DNA of 64,000 bases. Origin: Lachnospiraceae bacterium. GTDB lineage: Bacteria > Bacillota > Clostridia > Lachnospirales > Lachnospiraceae. Numbering within the stretch: position 1 is the first letter of the stretch; each line of letters begins with the position of its first letter. Location of the stretch: positions 1 to 64,000 of the forward strand of contig JAAVZI010000009.1 of NCBI GenBank assembly GCA_022791575.1. The letters are read 5' to 3'. The notes below the pieces were generated by a model. It was not told where the DNA came from and did no database searches. It saw nothing but the letters and a program-made list of their open reading frames with translations. This document shows positions 29,472-38,101 of the stretch, piece by piece. The position numbers and the translations under genes are program-made.

Positions 29472-30644
29472 TTGCAGATCGCAGTCATTGCATTGGGTAT
29501 ATTAATCGTATACCGGGTTCAGGCGCTGATCTATCGGCGGCTATGGAACAAAAAGCTGAATGTTACGATACAGTTTCAGAAAGCCAGGGTAACGGAAGGA
29601 GAATTTGTCATTTTGGAGGAAATATTGGAGAATCGAAAATGGCTGCCGCTTCCGGTAGTATTTCTTCAGTTTAAGATGTCCAAAGCGTTTCGGGTGCCGG
29701 GAGAACGGTCCAAGACGTCAGATGACCGATACAGTAGGAAGGAACTGATGTCGGTGATGATGAATCAGCGTCTGAAGAGAAAGGTAGAAGTCTGCTGTAC
29801 CAGGCGGGGCAGGTATGCCATTGAGAGAGCCTCTATCATCGCACAGAGTCTGTTTCTGGACGAGCAGTATACGCAGGAACTGGAATGCGGCGGCAGACTG
29901 ACGGTTTATCCCAGAACGGTAGATGCGAAAAGGTTTGAACTGCTGCTGCAGAGCATCAGCGGTGGACAGGTATTAAGGCCATTTATGCAGGAAGATCCAT
30001 TTATGAACAGAGGAGTCCGCGAATATCAGATTTATGATAGTATGAAAGGAATTAACTGGAATGCTACGGCAAGAACAGGCAGTATGAAGGTAAATCTGCT
30101 GGAAACGGTCTCAAGCCGGCAGGCATTTGTATTTCTGAATATACAGAAGGAAAGCTTGGCTGTACATAATGAGGTGATCGAGGAAAGTATTCGCCTGGCC
30201 AAGACATTTTGTGTGATGTTTTCTAAAAAGGGCATGAAAAGCTGCCTGTATACGAATGGCACGGATGGAAAGAATCCAGAGGCAATCTGTGTGGAACAGG
30301 GGATTGGAGCAGAATATATCAGCAAGGTCAATGAGGCGCTGACACAGATTTTTGTTGATGAAAACGGGAATATTCTGACTCATGGCAGGGAACAGGAGCT
30401 GGATTTTGTTTCCTTATATGGAGAGGCTATGGAGCATGCTTCCGAGGAGGGGCAGGTTGTTCTGATTTCCGGCAATCAGCAAGAGAGTGTGCTTAGGCTG
30501 CTTAAGAAGCTGCATCGCTGTGGCAGGCAGTTTCTGTGGCTGGTTCCGGCAGAGAGCCAGACCTTTTACAAAGAAGATGGTGAATTAAAAGGGCATATGC
30601 GGCTCTGGCGTTTGAATTTTGAGGGAGCCGGTAAGAGGGATTGA
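29472..30644 (+). CDS. DUF58 domain-containing protein
   Basis: A 390-residue protein, second in the MoxR operon. A short N-terminal hydrophobic segment (QIAVIALGILIVYRVQALIY) is followed by the DUF58 signature: GVREYQIYDSMKGINWNATART, the (R/E)-x-Y-x-x-x-D/S-x-x-x-x-I-x-W segment, then a von Willebrand A-like C-terminal region. The start is probably the TTG at 29472, because an in-frame stop lies at 29463 and AGGTG sits about eight bases upstream. The stop is 28 bases before the next gene. Confidence 0.9.
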   Translation: MQIAVIALGILIVYRVQALIYRRLWNKKLNVTIQFQKARVTEGEFVILEEILENRKWLPLPVVFLQFKMSKAFRVPGERSKTSDDRYSRKELMSVMMNQRLKRKVEVCCTRRGRYAIERASIIAQSLFLDEQYTQELECGGRLTVYPRTVDAKRFELLLQSISGGQVLRPFMQEDPFMNRGVREYQIYDSMKGINWNATARTGSMKVNLLETVSSRQAFVFLNIQKESLAVHNEVIEESIRLAKTFCVMFSKKGMKSCLYTNGTDGKNPEAICVEQGIGAEYISKVNEALTQIFVDENGNILTHGREQELDFVSLYGEAMEHASEEGQVVLISGNQQESVLRLLKKLHRCGRQFLWLVPAESQTFYKEDGELKGHMRLWRLNFEGAGKRD

Positions 30645-30671
30645 GAAAGCAGAAAAAGGTGGTGAAGCAAC

Positions 30672-31973
30672 ATGAAAGCGCAATGGAACAAAGAAGAACG
30701 GTTTGGTTTGGCCGTAGATTTGCTTGGTGCGGGAATGAAAGGGCTGGTGTTGTATACGGTTCTTCTTCTTATCGGCTTCTGGGGGTATCAAAGCGGAACC
30801 GGAGAATTTTTACCACTGCTTTATGGGATGATAATACCGCTGACGTTGGTATTTGCATTTATTTATTACAGATGGGACGGCACGAAATGTGTATTGGGCC
30901 ATGTGCTGGCGCTGATTCCCTGGATGGGGCTTTTCTGGCCAGCCAGGGTGAACCAATGGAGCTTTTTGGCAGTGGGCGTACTGGCAGCGGCAGAGTCTCT
31001 GATCTATAAATTTGTCTGGGGCGATAACCACCAAAGACGATACAGAAAGCGTTTTAAAATGCAAAATTACTTTAAATGGGGGATCATGATGTGGGTGATC
31101 TCAATCATTCTGTACAGTCAGTCTGACCTGCCCTCAGAAGCATTTCCTATTGCGCCGGCTCAATGCGGTTCATGGATGACAGCAGCTTTTGTTATTTATT
31201 TGATTTTGGTGGTTATGTTGAAATATCTGTTCCAGCAGTATGAGTATTTCCGGCAGCATTCCGGAATGGATCAGAATACGTTTCGGCGATTGAAGCGCAT
31301 GAATGGTATTGTAGCAGTTCTGGTAACGGTGCTGATTGCGTTCACTATGTTTTGTACAGCGGAATCCTTTGCACTGTTTTTTTCCAAGCTAATGACTTTG
31401 ATTTACGGCACGGCGATTGGAGGTGGTTTCTGGCTGCTGACGCAGATGGAAACCAGTCAGTATGAGGGCGGAGCTCATGTAGATCTAGGTTCTGCTTCGG
31501 ATACAGTCAGGAAATTGAAAGATAATCCGCCCCCTTCACAGAGACATATGAATATCTTGTATGGAATATTTTTTGTATTGCTGGTAGCAGCAGCGGTTTA
31601 TGTATTATGGAAGATTTATAAAAGTCTTGGAGCTAATTATCAGATTGGGGAGGACGAGGCAGCCTATATTCCCAAGTACGAAGAAAAGGAACTGATAGTT
31701 GGCCGTGTAACAGAGGAACGGACGAGTTTTGGCAACGATAACCGTGGCAGAATCCGTAAAGCATATTATAGATGTATGAATGCCCGTATAGATAAAAAGA
31801 ATCTGCAGGCAGTGACAGGGAAGACGCCGAAAGAGCTTGCTGGTATGTATGGCAGGCCGATGGAAGGAGAGCAGCTGAGGATTCTTACGGAATATTATGA
31901 AAAGGCGCGGTATTCCGATGAGGAATGTATGGAGCAGGATGTGGAAAAGGTAAAGGAGCTGGCTGAAATGTAA
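30672..31973 (+). CDS. Multi-pass membrane protein with DUF4129-like C terminus
   Basis: A 433-residue protein with about seven hydrophobic segments in the first 330 residues, then a soluble C-terminal region (RIRKAYYRCMNARIDKKNLQ; TGKTPKELAG; LTEYYEKARYSDEE) resembling DUF4129, a domain common at the end of transglutaminase-like membrane proteins in MoxR/DUF58 operons. The transglutaminase domain itself is absent. Third gene of the MoxR operon. Function is unknown; probably envelope related. Confidence 0.8.
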   Translation: MKAQWNKEERFGLAVDLLGAGMKGLVLYTVLLLIGFWGYQSGTGEFLPLLYGMIIPLTLVFAFIYYRWDGTKCVLGHVLALIPWMGLFWPARVNQWSFLAVGVLAAAESLIYKFVWGDNHQRRYRKRFKMQNYFKWGIMMWVISIILYSQSDLPSEAFPIAPAQCGSWMTAAFVIYLILVVMLKYLFQQYEYFRQHSGMDQNTFRRLKRMNGIVAVLVTVLIAFTMFCTAESFALFFSKLMTLIYGTAIGGGFWLLTQMETSQYEGGAHVDLGSASDTVRKLKDNPPPSQRHMNILYGIFFVLLVAAAVYVLWKIYKSLGANYQIGEDEAAYIPKYEEKELIVGRVTEERTSFGNDNRGRIRKAYYRCMNARIDKKNLQAVTGKTPKELAGMYGRPMEGEQLRILTEYYEKARYSDEECMEQDVEKVKELAEM

Positions 31974-32029
31974 TAAAAGAATCTACATATAAAGATTTTT
32001 TTTGAAAATGACGAAATATATTTCAGGAT

Positions 32030-32172
32030 TAGATAATTGCGGAAGTTGTTTTCTCGGCGACGAGTTTGAACAATAGATACAAAAATTCCGCTCAAAGACG
32101 TTTTTGATTCGCTGCATTTTTGTATCTATTGTTCAAACTCTGACAGTGAAATGAGAGTTTCGCCAAGGTTTA
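32030..32172 (-). mobile_element. 143-bp palindromic element, copy 1 (old, degenerate end)
   Basis: Member of a repeat family described in the findings. Begins TAGATAATTGCGGAAG; the far end is decayed (TTTCGCCAAGGTTTA) but total length is exactly 143 bp. The inner arms GAGTTTGAACAATAGATAC / GTATCTATTGTTCAAACTC pair perfectly. No convincing target duplication remains. Confidence 0.8.
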
Positions 32173-32174
32173 AT

Positions 32175-32259
32175 ACAGATCGAATTTAAAACATTTTAGA
32201 ACGTCCTTTTGTGTGTGATCTAAAATAGTTGCTTTGATTCAGATTTTCGCAATTGTCTA
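32175..32259 (+). repeat. Truncated copy of the 143-bp element
   Basis: Right-hand 85 bases of an element: aligns from ACAGATCGAATTTAAAAC to the end TTTTCGCAATTGTCTA with the right part of the copy at 57980. The left half is missing where copy 1 abuts it. Confidence 0.7.
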
Positions 32260-32265
32260 TAAGAT

Positions 32266-32459
32266 TAGGCATTCGCGAAAACCCCATTTCAATATCAGAG
32301 TTTGGGCAATAGATACAAAAATGTAGCGAATCAAGTACTGACACCAGGACTCCTCCCACTTCGTGGGCCCCTCCTCATGTCCAATCAACGTCTTTGAGCG
32401 GAATTTTTGTATCTATTGTTCAAGCTCGTCGCCTGGAATGCGACTTTCGCAATCACCTA
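32266..32459 (+). mobile_element. 143-bp palindromic element, copy 2, carrying a 51-bp insertion
   Basis: Begins TAGGCATTCGCGAAA and ends TTTCGCAATCACCTA. Length is 194 bp; removing the 51-bp insertion that contains the 42-bp repeat at 32340 leaves 143 bp. It ends 36 bases upstream of the start codon of the gene at 32496. Confidence 0.85.
32340..32381 (-). repeat. 42-bp palindromic repeat (second family) nested in copy 2
   Basis: Minus strand reads GACATGAGGAGGGGCCCACG onward to CCTGGTGTC; it matches 41 of 42 bases with the copy at 56593. The ends GACA/TGTC and the centre CCCAC/GTGGG pair. It interrupts element copy 2 after GCGAATCAA. Confidence 0.85.
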
Positions 32460-32495
32460 TAAATTATAAGACAGTGAAAAGGAGTGTGCCTACAT

Positions 32496-35400
32496 ATGAA
32501 AATAGATGGAAACAGCCAAGTGCTGCGTACGGTACGTCTGGAACGGAATCTGCAGGAGAATGCAGCAGGACAGGCGGCAGCTGTTGCTGATAGCCAGGGA
32601 GCAGCATTTGAGAAAGCCCGCAATGACCTGTTTGTAGAGCAGCTGGAGCGTATTCAGAGCGGCAGTGGGGTAGAAGAAAGTATTGCAGGCAGTCCGGGCA
32701 TGGATGCCAAAAGCCAGCTGGAGATTCTTTCTGGACTTACAACGGAGCGGGATCTGGAAGAATTAAAGAAGCAGACCGAGAATCTGGAAGAGGAAGATAT
32801 AGAAGTTCTGGTTACGGTTGTAGAGAAAATTAAAACACAGCTTGCAGCATATTGTGATGGATTTGATTCAGGTATGGTGGAGGATCTTTCAGATGAGAAG
32901 CTAGAACAGCTGTCAGGATTGACCGGTGCGGCAGTGCATGTGGCTAAGAAGCTGCAGGAGAGAAATCTGCCGATAACTGAGGAGAACATTACTGGTATGC
33001 TGTCGGCTATGGAAATGCTGGCAAAGACCGAGCTTACAGAAGAGGCGGAAGAATATTGTATTAAGTCCAATGCAGAGCTTACCATTGAGAATCTGTATAT
33101 GGCCAGTCATAGCGGAGTCTATGAAAGCGGCGCCGGCTATTATGCACAAGCCAACGGCTACTATGCCAAGGCAGGAGATGAGGCAGCCATTAATGCGCTT
33201 CTGCCGCAGATCGAACAGGTAATTACTCAGGCGGGGCTGGAAGTCAATGATACGACTAGAGAACAGGCTCGATGGCTGCTTGAACGGCAGCTTCCACTGA
33301 CCAAGGAAAATCTGCTTAAGATGCAGGAATTCGATGAGATTGCCAATCAGATCGATGAGGAAGCAGTTTTAGAGCATATGGTGGACGCCATGCTGGAAGG
33401 GAAACGGCCTTCGCAGGCGGAGCTAGCGGGACCTACCGTTCTGGAAAGAAGTGAACAGGCAGTATCCGTGATACAGAATGCGACAGAGGAGCAGGTGCAG
33501 GAAGTGGTTGCTTCTGGTCAGGAACTGAATATTGCAAATCTTAAACAGGCAGAGGAAGAACAGAATACCAATCCAAACAGAACAAGCGTTCTTGGTTCGG
33601 AACAGAATATTCCCCCAGAGGAAATGGATATACAGCTTATTACGGCAAGGCGGCAGCTAGAGGAAATTCGTCTGCAGATGACGATAGAAGCCAGCGTGAC
33701 TATGATACGCCAGGGCATATCCATAGAGACCGAGAGCCTGCAGAATCTGATTGACCGATTAAAACAGATGGAAGAGCAGTATTATCATCTGCTTTTAGAG
33801 AAAGGGCATATTGAGCCGACGGCGGCTAATATTGATTTATACAAAGAGATCACCGCAGTTCGGGAAGGCATTAGTCAGGCTCCAGCAGAGGTAGTCGGCA
33901 GCGTAGCATTTACCCAGACAAGGGTGACCATACAGGCAGTTTACAGCAAAGGCGCTGCACTGGAGGAAAAATATAAACAAGCTGGCCAGGCTTACGAGGC
34001 AGTTATGACCAGACCCAGAAAAGATATGGGCGATAGCATTCAGAAAGCATTTCGAAATGTGGATGATATTTTGGAGGATCTGGGTATGGCTCTGACAAAT
34101 GAGAATCAAAGAGCAGTACGGATTCTGGGATATAATAGCCTGGAGATTACACAAGAGAATATTTACAGAGTGAAAGAAGCGGATATGGAGATTACCTCCA
34201 TGATTGCCAATATGAAGCCGGGAACCGTATTGGAAATGATTCGGCAGGGCTTTAATCCTCTGGATAAGACCGCAGAAGAAATCAATCAAAAGATTGCTTC
34301 CATGAGAGAAGAGGCGGGAACAGGAGATGAGAATTTCAGCGAATTTTTATGGAACTTAGAACATACAGATAGCATTTCCCAAGAAGAGCGGTCGGCATAT
34401 ATAGGAATCTATCGGCTTATGCATCAGATTGAGCATTCAGACGGCGCAGTCGTCGGTGCATTGGTAGAGCAGGGCCTGAGCCTGACTATGCGGCATCTGA
34501 TGACAGGAATCCGCTCCGGCAGGCATAAAGCAATGGATTATAAGATTGGGGAATCGGATGGTGTAGAGGGAAGTAAGAAAGGAAGCATTACAGAGCAGAT
34601 TGAATCAGGATTTGGCTATGAAGCACGTCTGGCAGGGCGGATACAAAACCAGATGGCAGGGGCAGATCTTGGAGCTGTCCCAGAGCCTGTTATGGATATG
34701 TCTATGGAGGAGTTTACCGATTGTATGCAGGAACAGCAGGCAAAAGAGGCAGACCGAAACGGATATATCAAAGAGCAGTTAGACCTGCTGACACGGGCCA
34801 GCCAGACAGAGACAGAAGTGTTATCGTTCCTGCAGGCAAAGGCTCAGCCAGTGACAATCAGCAATACATTTGCTTCTTCAGCTCTGCTAAAAGGTCGCAG
34901 TGGCTGGTTCCGTGATATGAAGGAATATACGCAGGAGGAAGCAGACGGCCTGGAACAGGAATTGTTAGATAGCATGGATCGGGTGGAGGAGCAGTTTTCC
35001 GATGCGGATTCTGCCCAGGAAGCCTATGGAAATCTGATGGATACCGCTCAGAAGATTGTACAGCAGGGAACCCAGGATGTGCAGATTACTTATGAACGAA
35101 TGCAGAGCTGGAAGTTAATCAGCAGTCAGATTCATCTGGCTTCCCGATTGAGCGAAAGCGGGGATTATCATATTCCGCTGGAAATCGGCGGAGAGTTAAC
35201 TTCGGTACATGTACAGTTTGTGCAAAATCATGGAAGCCAGGCTAAGGTTGCTATTTCATTTGAGACAGGACAGACGGGTAAGGTAGCAGCTGAATTTGTG
35301 GAAAACAACAATACCCTGGAGGGGTATATAATCATGGATCAGAAGAGAGCTAGGGATCAGTTAGAATCTATGGATGGCATGTTCCGGCAGCAGCTGGAGC

Positions 35401-35567
35401 AGGCAGGCGGTTTGCCTGTCGGCAAAATGGATTATGCGGAATATGGAAAGCTGAATTTGCCGAAATTTGCGGAAAAAACTGCAAGAACCGGCAGCGCCGG
35501 TGTCAGCAGCAGTGAGCTGTATCAGGTGGCAAAGGCAGTTCTGGGATTTGTTAAGACTGCATTTTAA
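32496..35567 (+). CDS. Large flagellar-locus protein with FliK-like C terminus (DUF6240 type)
   Basis: A 1023-residue, glutamate/glutamine-rich, mostly helical protein without a signal peptide. It contains several repeats of a helical unit with the pattern (L/N)ITxENIxxMxxM (LPITEENITGMLSAM, LPLTKENLLKMQEFD, LEITQENIYRVKEAD). The C-terminal ~130 residues (YHIPLEIGGELTSVHVQFVQ; DQLESMDGMFRQQLEQAGG) resemble the FliK/Flg_hook C-terminal domain. Its position before flagellin and fliS supports a flagellar role such as hook-length control; that is inference. The family name DUF6240 is from memory and should be checked. AAAGGAGTG precedes ATG 32496. Confidence 0.7.
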   Translation: MKIDGNSQVLRTVRLERNLQENAAGQAAAVADSQGAAFEKARNDLFVEQLERIQSGSGVEESIAGSPGMDAKSQLEILSGLTTERDLEELKKQTENLEEEDIEVLVTVVEKIKTQLAAYCDGFDSGMVEDLSDEKLEQLSGLTGAAVHVAKKLQERNLPITEENITGMLSAMEMLAKTELTEEAEEYCIKSNAELTIENLYMASHSGVYESGAGYYAQANGYYAKAGDEAAINALLPQIEQVITQAGLEVNDTTREQARWLLERQLPLTKENLLKMQEFDEIANQIDEEAVLEHMVDAMLEGKRPSQAELAGPTVLERSEQAVSVIQNATEEQVQEVVASGQELNIANLKQAEEEQNTNPNRTSVLGSEQNIPPEEMDIQLITARRQLEEIRLQMTIEASVTMIRQGISIETESLQNLIDRLKQMEEQYYHLLLEKGHIEPTAANIDLYKEITAVREGISQAPAEVVGSVAFTQTRVTIQAVYSKGAALEEKYKQAGQAYEAVMTRPRKDMGDSIQKAFRNVDDILEDLGMALTNENQRAVRILGYNSLEITQENIYRVKEADMEITSMIANMKPGTVLEMIRQGFNPLDKTAEEINQKIASMREEAGTGDENFSEFLWNLEHTDSISQEERSAYIGIYRLMHQIEHSDGAVVGALVEQGLSLTMRHLMTGIRSGRHKAMDYKIGESDGVEGSKKGSITEQIESGFGYEARLAGRIQNQMAGADLGAVPEPVMDMSMEEFTDCMQEQQAKEADRNGYIKEQLDLLTRASQTETEVLSFLQAKAQPVTISNTFASSALLKGRSGWFRDMKEYTQEEADGLEQELLDSMDRVEEQFSDADSAQEAYGNLMDTAQKIVQQGTQDVQITYERMQSWKLISSQIHLASRLSESGDYHIPLEIGGELTSVHVQFVQNHGSQAKVAISFETGQTGKVAAEFVENNNTLEGYIIMDQKRARDQLESMDGMFRQQLEQAGGLPVGKMDYAEYGKLNLPKFAEKTARTGSAGVSSSELYQVAKAVLGFVKTAF

Positions 35568-35625
35568 AGTTTGTCAGAGGAATGTGAACGTTAGCTGAAC
35601 AAAGTGTGAATTTCCTGACAGAGTA

Positions 35626-35653
35626 TAAGGTATGGCTGGTATCCGGCCGATAA
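35626..35653 (+). promoter_or_regulatory. Sigma-28 (SigD/FliA) type flagellin promoter
   Basis: TAAG, 16 bases, GCCGATAA. The -10 is an exact match to the sigma-28 consensus and the -35 matches three of four bases. It lies about 80 bases upstream of the flagellin start codon. Confidence 0.85.
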
Positions 35654-35734
35654 ATTATATAGCATGTGGAAAATGGAATTTCCCTTCAAACTATATTTAC
35701 ATGTAAATGGAACAAAGAAGAATGAGGTGTTCAA

Positions 35735-37114
35735 ATGAAAATCAATAATAATATGTCAGCTGTTATTGCCAACGGGCAGTTAAAGAAGGCGGAGAACCGG
35801 GTAGCTGCTGCTGTGGAACGGTTATCTTCTGGTTTAAGAATTAATCATGCAGGAGATGACCCGGCTGGAATGGCAATTTCCCAGAAAATGAAATCTCAGA
35901 TCCGCGGCCTTGGCCGTGCATCCGATAACTCCGCAGACGGCGTTTCTGTCATTGAGACAGCAGAAGGCGCCCTGACAGAAGTTCATGCAATTTTGAATCG
36001 TATGCGGGAATTGGCGGTGCAGTCTGCGAGTGATACCAATGAAGCAGTGGATCGTGAGTCCATTCAGAAAGAAATCGATTCTCTTACCGTAGAGGTAGAC
36101 CGGATTGCCAAAGATACAGAGTTCAATGGTGTCAATTTGCTGGACGGCAGTCTGGATTACAGAGGCTATACGGATGTATCAGGTGTTAATGTGCTTACAT
36201 TTGCAGAATCAGTGCCAACAGATAAGGAGTATATTATTAAGGTTACGACACAGCCACAACAAGCCAAGGCTTCCGGCGGAGTGATGCAGGGTATTACGTC
36301 TGAGGCCCAGGAGGGGGCATTGATGCTTAACGGTGAGATCATTACATTTAAAAAAGGTGATACAGCCGATGATGTTCTAGGTAAGATTCGAACACTGGCT
36401 AATCGGGTTGGAATCTCTGTATCTGGAGGAGCGACTGGTTATGAATATGTGACCGATGCATATGGTTCGGCAGCAAGAGTGGATTTTAGATGTGAGAATC
36501 CAGATCTGGCAACTGCACTGGGATTGGATGCTCTGATCGGGAATCCGACTTATGGTATAGATACAGCAATTTCTTTTGAAAAAGGGTTTGAAGATACGGC
36601 TTCCTATTCTGCTACAGGAACGCGTGTAGAGATTACAGACCGCAATGGTTTCAGCATAGAGATGGAAGTAGACCCGGCGGTAGAAAAAGAAAAGCTGGTA
36701 ACACTGGATATTATGGATATCGGAGGCATGAATCTACAGATTGGAGCCAATGAAAATGAAGTTATGGTACTGAAGATTCCGGCAACTACCTGTCATGCAT
36801 TGGATATAGAGAATTTGAATTTTCTAAGTAGAGAAGGTTCAGGGGAAGCAATTACTACGCTGGATGAAGCGATTGGCAGGGTTTCTTCGACACGGGCTTC
36901 TCTGGGTGCCTATCAGAATCGTCTGGAGCATACGATTTCCAGTCTGGATATCGCAGAGGAGAATATGACGTCTGCCATGTCACGTATTGAGGATGTGGAT
37001 ATGGCCGAGGAAATGTCTGAATATACAGCGGCTTCTGTAATCCAGCAGGCGGGTATCTCCGTGCTCGGCCAGGCGAATGATGTGCCGCAGATGGTGCTGC
37101 AGCTGCTGAATTAG
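35735..37114 (+). CDS. Flagellin
   Basis: Structural subunit of the flagellar filament, 459 residues. Conserved N-terminal D0/D1 (MKINNNMSAVIANGQLKKAE, RLSSGLRINHAGDDPAGMAI, MRELAVQSASDTN) and C-terminal D1/D0 (RASLGAYQNRLEHTISSL, SRIEDVDMAEEMSEYTAASV, ending VLQLLN) frame a lineage-specific central domain of about 230 residues. The last helix reads QAGISVLGQANDVPQ, a slight variant of the usual AQAN motif. Sigma-28 promoter upstream; fliS follows 11 bases after the stop. Confidence 0.97.
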   Translation: MKINNNMSAVIANGQLKKAENRVAAAVERLSSGLRINHAGDDPAGMAISQKMKSQIRGLGRASDNSADGVSVIETAEGALTEVHAILNRMRELAVQSASDTNEAVDRESIQKEIDSLTVEVDRIAKDTEFNGVNLLDGSLDYRGYTDVSGVNVLTFAESVPTDKEYIIKVTTQPQQAKASGGVMQGITSEAQEGALMLNGEIITFKKGDTADDVLGKIRTLANRVGISVSGGATGYEYVTDAYGSAARVDFRCENPDLATALGLDALIGNPTYGIDTAISFEKGFEDTASYSATGTRVEITDRNGFSIEMEVDPAVEKEKLVTLDIMDIGGMNLQIGANENEVMVLKIPATTCHALDIENLNFLSREGSGEAITTLDEAIGRVSSTRASLGAYQNRLEHTISSLDIAEENMTSAMSRIEDVDMAEEMSEYTAASVIQQAGISVLGQANDVPQMVLQLLN

Positions 37115-37125
37115 GAGAAAGATGT

Positions 37126-37602
37126 ATGAGAAAAGAACAGATGCAGGAATTTACCGCCAGAGTGACGCAAGGCAACCGGACCCAGCTGGTTGTGACGATT
37201 TATGATATCATTCTAGTATCGCTGCAGGATAGCCGGGAGGCCTGGAACGCAGAGAATATGGAAGAATGGCGGCATAGTCTGGAACGGGCTCAGGCTCTGG
37301 TGATGGAGCTGGTAGGGGCTCTGGATTTCCAGTATGGAATTGCCAATGAACTGCTGCCGCTGTATCTCTTTGTTAACAGGAGAATTCTTCATGCGCTGGC
37401 AAGAAGGAGAATGGAGCTTCTGGATGGAGTGGATCAGGTAATCAGAAACTTAAGAAATGCATTTGAAGAGGTTGCGAAGACGGATCGATCCGCGCCGGTC
37501 ATGGCTAATACGCAGAAAGTCTATGCCGGATTGACCTACGGACGGACATCGGATCTTTCAGAAATGTACCAAGATACAAGCAACCGTGGATTTAAGGCAT
37601 AA
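37126..37602 (+). CDS. fliS: FliS-like flagellar export chaperone
   Basis: A 158-residue helical protein directly downstream of flagellin. The pattern RTQLVVTIYDIILVSLQDSREAW fits the FliS core (xxLxLMLYDGxIxFLxxAxxA), and the following helices (LDFQYGIANELLPLYLFVNRRI) correspond to the flagellin-binding bundle. It is more divergent and ~25 residues longer than typical FliS. Expected to bind the C terminus of flagellin before export. AGGAGAAAG upstream. Confidence 0.8.
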   Translation: MRKEQMQEFTARVTQGNRTQLVVTIYDIILVSLQDSREAWNAENMEEWRHSLERAQALVMELVGALDFQYGIANELLPLYLFVNRRILHALARRRMELLDGVDQVIRNLRNAFEEVAKTDRSAPVMANTQKVYAGLTYGRTSDLSEMYQDTSNRGFKA

Positions 37603-37619
37603 GAACGAATAAAAGAAAG

Positions 37620-37652
37620 ATGGAGATGCGTTACGGCATCTCCATTTGTTTT
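37620..37652. terminator. Terminator between fliS and the convergent DUF2508 gene
   Basis: Perfect ten-base stem (ATGGAGATGC / GCATCTCCAT) with a six-base loop and T-rich tract TTTGTTTT. It overlaps the 3' end of the minus-strand gene. Confidence 0.85.
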
Positions 37653-37885
37653 ACCCGGTTCAGAAGGAATTTATAACGTTTCTGCATGGCATTCATTTCG
37701 AAAATCCAACTGTCAATCAAATCAGGGTCTACGACATTTTCAAAATTGGAATAGGCATTGTCCAGGGCGTACTTAGTAGCCGCCATATCCTCCAGCAGCT
37801 GGTCATATACGATGTTCTGATAGGTAGTAGGTTTTGGGGTTTTCTGAAAGAATAAGTGCAATATGGTCCCTCTTTTCTGTTTCAT
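37631..37885 (-). CDS. DUF2508 family protein
   Basis: An 84-residue protein. The core YDQLLEDMAATKYALDNAYSNF followed by DPDLIDSWIFEMNAMQKRYKFL matches DUF2508 (YaaL-type) proteins of Firmicutes. Function unknown; often near replication or recombination genes in other species, but here it faces fliS. The start ATG 37885 has a plausible AAAGAGGG upstream. Confidence 0.88.
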   Translation of the reverse strand: MKQKRGTILHLFFQKTPKPTTYQNIVYDQLLEDMAATKYALDNAYSNFENVVDPDLIDSWIFEMNAMQKRYKFLLNRVKQMEMP

Positions 37886-38010
37886 TTCTGCGTTGTTTTG
37901 TTACAGTGGCTTGGTGCCGAGTAATATGTTTTAGTTAATTATAGTCTGAAAAATGGTATTTTATACAAAATAGATGAAAAGAGTCCAAAAAAATTTTACA
38001 ATTGAGGATA

Positions 38011-38039
38011 TTGACGGAATGATAAAATAAGCTTATTAT
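38011..38039 (+). promoter_or_regulatory. Sigma-A promoter for proS
   Basis: TTGACG, 17 bases, TATTAT, about 62 bases before the proS start codon. No T-box leader is present. Confidence 0.65.
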
Positions 38040-38101
38040 TAAGATTGGGAAAATGGAGATTGTATTTTCAATTTGTTTATAGAGTAAAAAGGAGAATTAA
38101 T

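Noticed and set aside
32030..32459. CRISPR array
   Set aside because: Repeats here are long palindromes with irregular spacing and orientation, not short regularly spaced direct repeats; no cas genes are present.
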